Shown here: one piece after another, positions 34,605-38,222 of the stretch
How the letters are laid out: each line of letters starts with the position of its first letter
Numbering within the stretch: the stretch's first letter is position 1
The notes under the pieces: generated by a model
Databases searched by the model: none
Told to the model about the DNA's origin: nothing
Seen by the model: the letters and a program-made list of their open reading frames with translations, nothing else
Program-made: the position numbers and the translations under genes
Source of the DNA: a virus
IMG/VR virus record: IMGVR_UViG_3300024346_000208
Span: 1 to 38,222 of that record
DNA: 38,222 nucleotides
Strand: one strand, 5' to 3'

Positions 34605-34633
34605 TAAACATATTAAATATGGAGTCTAAATTT
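34587..34633 (+). promoter_or_regulatory. 11-bp inverted repeat spanning promoter spacer and gp47 ribosome site
   Basis: AAATTTAGACT at 34587-34597 and AGTCTAAATTT at 34623-34633 are perfect reverse complements 25 bases apart. The left arm is in the -35/-10 spacer. The right arm covers the end of the GGAG ribosome site and the first base of the TTG start codon. Transcripts from the local promoter (start expected near 34611) lack the left arm. Transcripts reading through from the gp55 promoter contain both arms and could fold to hide the ribosome site. A two-fold operator for a DNA-binding protein is the alternative reading. Confidence 0.65.
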
Positions 34634-35646
34634 TGTTTAAAAAAGCAGCAGTATTTACAGATATTCACTTTGGATTAAAAAGTAATAGTCGTGTACACAA
34701 CGACGATTGCGAAGAATTCGTTGACTGGTTTATCGAACAGGCACAAGCTAACGGTTGCGAAACTGGTATCTTCTGCGGTGATTGGCATCACAATAGAAAC
34801 AGTCTAAACTTAACTACAATGGACGCTACTATACGTAGTTTAGAAAAACTAGGTTCTGCATTTGAACAGTTTTTCTTCTTTGACGGTAATCACGATTTGT
34901 ACTATAAAGACAAGCGTGATATCAATTCAACAGCATTTAGCAAGTATATTCCTGGAATAACATTTGTTGACGAAATTACAACTATAGATGATGTAACATT
35001 AGTGCCGTGGTTAGTTGGAGACGAATGGAAACAAGTAAGTAAAATTAAGAGCAAATATATATTTGGTCATTTTGAATTACCTAGTTTCTATATGAATGCT
35101 CTTGTAAAGATGCCTGACCATGGTGACCTTAGAGCAGAACACTTTAAACATCAAGAATATGTGTTTAGTGGACATTTCCACAAAAGACAAAAACAAGGTG
35201 CAATACATTACATCGGTAATGCATTTCCGCACAACTATGCAGACACATGGGACGACGATCGAGGCATGATGATACTTGATCGAGAAAACAACAAAGAGCC
35301 TGAATATTTAAATTGGCCTAATTGTCCCAAGTATCGTACAGTTAAGTTAAGCCAACTCTTAGATAACACAGATACATTAATTAAAAGTAAGATGTACCTT
35401 CGAGTTGAACTTGATTTACCTGTGAGTTACGAAGAGTCAAGTTTTATCAAAGAAGAGTTTATTAATCGATATAACTGTCGTGAAATAACACTAATACCAC
35501 AAAAGCAAGTTGAAGAAATATCAACTAATTTAGATATTTCTAGTTTTGTGAGTGTTGACCAAATTGTTGCAGGTGAAATATCAGAACTTGATACTGACAA
35601 CTATAATAAAAAAATGTTACTAGATATCTATGATGGATTAGAATGA
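34633..35646 (+). CDS. 47: Recombination endonuclease subunit gp47 (Mre11/SbcD-like)
   Basis: This 337-residue protein is near T4 gp47 length (339). All calcineurin-type metallophosphoesterase motifs are visible: FTDIH at residues 8-12, GDWHH at 49-53, GNHD at 85-88, GHFE at 145-148 and GHFH at 180-183. These bind two metal ions and cut DNA. gp47 works with gp46 to resect double-strand ends for recombination-dependent replication and host DNA breakdown. TTG start with GGAG eight bases upstream; no ATG lies near. It has its own consensus promoter and overlaps gp46 by ATGA, so the two subunits are translated together. Confidence 0.95.
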   Translation: MFKKAAVFTDIHFGLKSNSRVHNDDCEEFVDWFIEQAQANGCETGIFCGDWHHNRNSLNLTTMDATIRSLEKLGSAFEQFFFFDGNHDLYYKDKRDINSTAFSKYIPGITFVDEITTIDDVTLVPWLVGDEWKQVSKIKSKYIFGHFELPSFYMNALVKMPDHGDLRAEHFKHQEYVFSGHFHKRQKQGAIHYIGNAFPHNYADTWDDDRGMMILDRENNKEPEYLNWPNCPKYRTVKLSQLLDNTDTLIKSKMYLRVELDLPVSYEESSFIKEEFINRYNCREITLIPQKQVEEISTNLDISSFVSVDQIVAGEISELDTDNYNKKMLLDIYDGLE

Positions 35647-37415
35647 TAAAAATTAAAGACCTTACAGTTAAAAACTTCATGAGTGTTGGTAATCAAACTC
35701 AGGCAGTAGACTTTAACAAAGAACAACTAACATTAGTACTTGGCGAAAATTTAGACCAAGGTGGTGATGACAGCGGATCAAGAAACGGCACTGGTAAAAC
35801 AACTATTATCAATGCACTTTCCTATGCACTTTACGGTCAAGCACTTACTAACATCAAGCGTAATAATCTTATTAATAAGACTAATTCAAAAGGTATGTTA
35901 GTTACACTGCATTTCGAAAAAGCTGGGACCGACTATAGAATTGAACGTGGGCGATCTCCTAATGTATTAAAGTTTTTTGTAGACGATCAAGAACAAGAAA
36001 TGATTGACGAGTCGCAAGGCGATAGTCGTAAGACTCAAGAGTCTATCAACGAGCTACTTGGTATGAGTCACGATATGTTTAAGCATGTTGTAGCACTTAA
36101 CACTTACACAGAGCCGTTCTTATCAATGCGAGCAAATGATCAACGTGCTATTATTGAGCAGTTGCTAGGTATAACAATATTAACTGAAAAAGCAGATGCA
36201 TTAAAAGATCAAGTAAAACTTACTAAAGATGCTATTACACAAGAAACTCTTAAGATTGATGCAATACAAACTGCTAATAGTAAAATTGAAACAACCATTA
36301 AAAGTTTGCAAAGTAATCAAAAGGCATGGCTTTCTAAACGCACTACAGACATTATAAAATTACAAGAAGCAATTGACGAATTAGAACATTTAGATATTGA
36401 ATCTGAATTAGGTCTTCATGAAAAACTGTCAAATTGGACCGAACATAATAATGCTATTTTGGCTCTTAAAAAAGAATTAAGCACATTAGAGCCAGCACTA
36501 GTACGTGCAGACAGGAGTGTTGAAAAAGCACAAAAAGACATCGCAGATTTAGATGATGCAACGTGTTATACATGTGGTCAAGAATTACATGCAGATAAAA
36601 AAGCAGAGATTGCAGAACGTAAATCTAAAGAACTTGAAGATGCTTTATTGTATCAAAAAGAAGTAAGTAGTAAACTTGTTGATGTTACAAAAGCACTAGA
36701 AGACATTGGTGACATTAACGGCAAGCCTACTACATTTTATGAGACTGCAAAAGAAGCATACGAACATAGACAAAACGTTGATAGTTTAAAACAAACATGG
36801 AAATCTAAAAAAGAAGAACAAGATCCTTATCAATCACAAATTGACGAGTTAAATCATAGTGCTATTCAAGTAATAACTTGGGATAGTGTAAATGAACTTA
36901 CAAACTTTAAGGACCACCAAGAATTTTTATTAAAATTGCTAACAAACAAAGATAGTTTTATTCGTAAGAAAATTATTGATCAAAACTTAGCATACCTAAA
37001 CAACAGACTTACATACTACCTTGACAAACTAGGTTTGCCGCATCAAGTTACATTTCAAAATGATTTAAATGTTGAAATTACACAACTAGGGCAAGACTTA
37101 GACTTTGACAACTTGTCACGTGGCGAGCGTAACAGACTTATATTAGGCATGAGTTTTGCATTCCGTGATGTTTGGGAAAGTCTATATCAAGGCGTTAACT
37201 TATTGTTTATTGACGAACTTATAGACAGCGGCATGGACACAGCAGGTGTTGAAAATGCACTAAGTGTCCTTAAGAAAATGGCTAGAGAACGTGATAAGAA
37301 TATCTACTTAATATCTCATAAAGATGAATTAATTGGTAGAGTTAATAATGTAATGAAAGTTGTTAAAGAAAATGGCTTTACTAGTTACGAAAATGATATT
37401 GATATTATAGAATGA
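35643..37415 (+). CDS. 46: Recombination endonuclease subunit gp46 (Rad50/SbcC-like ATPase)
   Basis: This 590-residue protein is close to T4 gp46 (560). The Walker A motif GSRNGTGKTT is at residues 45-54. Two coiled-coil arms (about 165-300 and 320-430) flank a zinc hook, C308-Y-T-C311. The ABC signature LSRGERNRL is near 491-500, Walker B LLFIDELIDSGMD near 519-531, and the H-loop LISHKDE follows. The ATPase heads clamp DNA and power gp47 nuclease action, and the hook joins two molecules. The P-loop is preceded by a GENLDQGGDDS stretch, longer than in T4. The start ATG overlaps the gp47 stop (ATGA), and its own stop overlaps the next start in the same way. Confidence 0.96.
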   Translation: MIKIKDLTVKNFMSVGNQTQAVDFNKEQLTLVLGENLDQGGDDSGSRNGTGKTTIINALSYALYGQALTNIKRNNLINKTNSKGMLVTLHFEKAGTDYRIERGRSPNVLKFFVDDQEQEMIDESQGDSRKTQESINELLGMSHDMFKHVVALNTYTEPFLSMRANDQRAIIEQLLGITILTEKADALKDQVKLTKDAITQETLKIDAIQTANSKIETTIKSLQSNQKAWLSKRTTDIIKLQEAIDELEHLDIESELGLHEKLSNWTEHNNAILALKKELSTLEPALVRADRSVEKAQKDIADLDDATCYTCGQELHADKKAEIAERKSKELEDALLYQKEVSSKLVDVTKALEDIGDINGKPTTFYETAKEAYEHRQNVDSLKQTWKSKKEEQDPYQSQIDELNHSAIQVITWDSVNELTNFKDHQEFLLKLLTNKDSFIRKKIIDQNLAYLNNRLTYYLDKLGLPHQVTFQNDLNVEITQLGQDLDFDNLSRGERNRLILGMSFAFRDVWESLYQGVNLLFIDELIDSGMDTAGVENALSVLKKMARERDKNIYLISHKDELIGRVNNVMKVVKENGFTSYENDIDIIE

Positions 37416-37618
37416 ACGATGTACACGACAAACTTGTAAAAGCATACTTAGAGTATTTCAAAGCTAACGAAAAATTTGAATTACGAAACTCTGTGCGAAC
37501 ACATAGAGAAGTTAGAAGATGGTTACGCACCATTAGATCTTTATCGTATGATAGAATGGAAGAGATACACGTAAAGCATAATACCAAAAAAGAGGCAAAT
37601 AAAAAAGGCACACAATAA
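37412..37618 (+). CDS. Small conserved-looking protein downstream of gp46
   Basis: I cannot assign a function to this 68-residue protein. It is highly charged and almost entirely helical in character: HDKLVKAYLEYFKANEKFEL, SVRTHREVRRWLRTIRSLSY and DRMEEIHVKH, ending in a Lys-rich tail. Similar short proteins next to gp46 come to mind in marine T4-like phages, but I cannot name them. The ATGA overlap with gp46 argues strongly that it is real and translated with it. The basic RRWLR helix could touch nucleic acid, which is only a guess. No transmembrane or signal segment is present. Confidence 0.75.
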   Translation: MNDVHDKLVKAYLEYFKANEKFELRNSVRTHREVRRWLRTIRSLSYDRMEEIHVKHNTKKEANKKGTQ

Positions 37619-37626
37619 GTACATTC

Positions 37627-38076
37627 ATGCAGTGGACTTATAAAGGTAAAATAATTGACGAAATACCAGATGAGTACGAAGGCTTTGTTTATCTTATTAC
37701 TAACACCACTACAGGCCAAAAATATATAGGTAAAAAACTAGCAAAATTTAAAACTACTAAGCCACCGCTCAAAGGCAGAAAAAATAAACGACGAGGCTAC
37801 AAAGAAAGCGATTGGAGAACTTACTACGGTAGTTCAGATAGACTAAACGCAGATGTAGCAACACTAGGCGAAGACAAGTTTACAAGAGAAATATTATACC
37901 TATGTAAAGGTAGGGGCGAAATGTCCTACATAGAGGCACGAGAGCAGTTTGATAGGCGAGTACTTGAAACAGATGAATACTATAATGGTATTATTAATGT
38001 TAGAGTAGGCGGCTCGGACAAATTAAAACAGGCATTGCTAGAACATCACATACAGGCAAAACATTCCAACACCTAA
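37627..38076 (+). CDS. GIY-YIG nuclease-like protein
   Basis: This 149-residue protein carries a GIY-YIG fold. The paired motif is GFVYLI at 19-24 and KYIGKK at 32-37, followed by a basic loop (KGRKNKRRGYK), SDWRTYYGSS near 61-70 and FTREIL with candidate Arg87. The motif YIEAREQ has candidate metal-binding Glu103, and YYNGIIN has Asn120. The first GIY residues are FVY rather than GIY, a common variant. Phages carry such genes as free-standing homing endonucleases or as repair nucleases. There is no DNA-binding extension here, so a simple nuclease of unknown target is likeliest. It sits eight bases after the preceding gene with only a weak ribosome site, so it is probably read with gp46. The next in-frame ATG is at residue 99, so this start is the only sensible one. 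Confidence 0.85.
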   Translation: MQWTYKGKIIDEIPDEYEGFVYLITNTTTGQKYIGKKLAKFKTTKPPLKGRKNKRRGYKESDWRTYYGSSDRLNADVATLGEDKFTREILYLCKGRGEMSYIEAREQFDRRVLETDEYYNGIINVRVGGSDKLKQALLEHHIQAKHSNT

Positions 38077-38222
38077 GGTTGGCGGGCCAGATTAGAAATA
38101 CCGCTGTGGAAAAAGCTCTCGTATAGAAGCACACGTACATATTGATTGACACACCAGAGTGTGGAAGCCACCAAACAAATTGGGCTCACTAGTTGATATA
38201 GATTGCATGTTGGCAGTCGAAA
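38077..38222. other. GC-richer non-coding segment with small hairpins, unassigned
   Basis: No open frame longer than about 22 codons continues through here. The first 116 bases are roughly 47 percent GC by my count, clearly above the AT-rich surroundings. Perfect short hairpins are visible: TGGC-GG-GCCA at 38080-38089 and CACAC-CAGA-GTGTG at 38150-38163, plus a 5-bp stem CCAAC/GTTGG straddling the preceding stop codon (38066-38082). There is no T-run, no TPsiC-like GTTCRA and no convincing promoter. It could be a structured RNA, a leader of the next gene, or a site for a DNA-binding protein. ATG at 38207 could open the next gene but lacks a ribosome site. Confidence 0.4.

Noticed and set aside
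37405-37719. Minus-strand frame of 104 codons opposite the end of gp46 and the two genes after it
   Set aside because: It covers three overlapping plus-strand genes with clear coupling and motifs. Its own translation is low-quality and has no start signal.
38066-38082. Hairpin CCAAC/GTTGG at the end of the GIY-YIG gene as an intrinsic terminator
   Set aside because: The stem is only five base pairs and no T-run follows.
38146-38174. TTGACA at 38146 as a third rightward promoter
   Set aside because: The bases 17 to 18 positions downstream (CACCAA region) do not resemble a -10 box, and the hexamer lies against a hairpin.
38083-38222. A plus-strand frame at the right edge interrupted only by TAG codons, suggesting amber recoding
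   Set aside because: Although no annotated gene here ends in TAG, none is truncated by an in-frame TAG either. TAA is simply the preferred stop, and the frame shows no family motif.

Overview
The window is an AT-rich piece of a large T4-like contractile-tailed phage (myovirus). I identified the genes by reading the translations, without any database search. The mix of families (baseplate gp6/gp25/gp53, gp5-type spike, late sigma gp55, recombination pair gp46/gp47, several fibre genes with a shared N-terminus) most resembles marine T4-like phages of cyanobacteria and SAR11-type bacteria. The host itself is an inference from composition and gene style.

Layout. A divergent promoter region at about 33652-33730 splits the window. 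Leftward from it, the whole stretch 33651 to 1 is one tightly packed minus-strand block of virion genes: a gp48/gp54-like tube-baseplate protein, gp53-like wedge protein, a 1214-residue hub protein carrying an M15 zinc peptidase, a gp5-type spike with a lambda-type lysozyme domain, gp25, gp6, a 5207-residue giant virion protein that alone fills 15.6 kb, a small virion protein, three tandem paralogous fibre genes (the first with a tail-collar domain), and a further structural gene cut by the left edge. Several junctions are TAATG stop-start overlaps. All of these genes stop with TAA. Rightward from the divergent region lie the late sigma factor gp55, gp47 (Mre11/SbcD-like), gp46 (Rad50/SbcC-like), a 68-residue unknown, a GIY-YIG nuclease-like gene, and about 146 bases of GC-richer non-coding sequence at the right edge.

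How it fits together. The rightward genes sit behind two perfect TTGACA-N17-TATAAT promoters, expected for early transcription by the host RNA polymerase. The leftward virion genes are preceded at four places by an NATAAATA box and at a fifth by CTAAATAG, resembling the T4 late promoter TATAAATA read by gp55. The sigma factor and its likely targets are therefore both in view. An NATAAATA copy also overlaps the -10 box in front of gp55.

Most interesting points: an 11-bp perfect inverted repeat that could hide the gp47 ribosome binding site only in read-through transcripts; the giant modular protein standing where T4 has gp7-gp11; two different peptidoglycan-cleaving domains in adjacent hub genes; a rearranged gp5 domain order; and an unexplained structured-looking segment at the right end. 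I saw no CRISPR, insertion sequence or recognisable tRNA. No gene-free stretch exceeds 300 bases.
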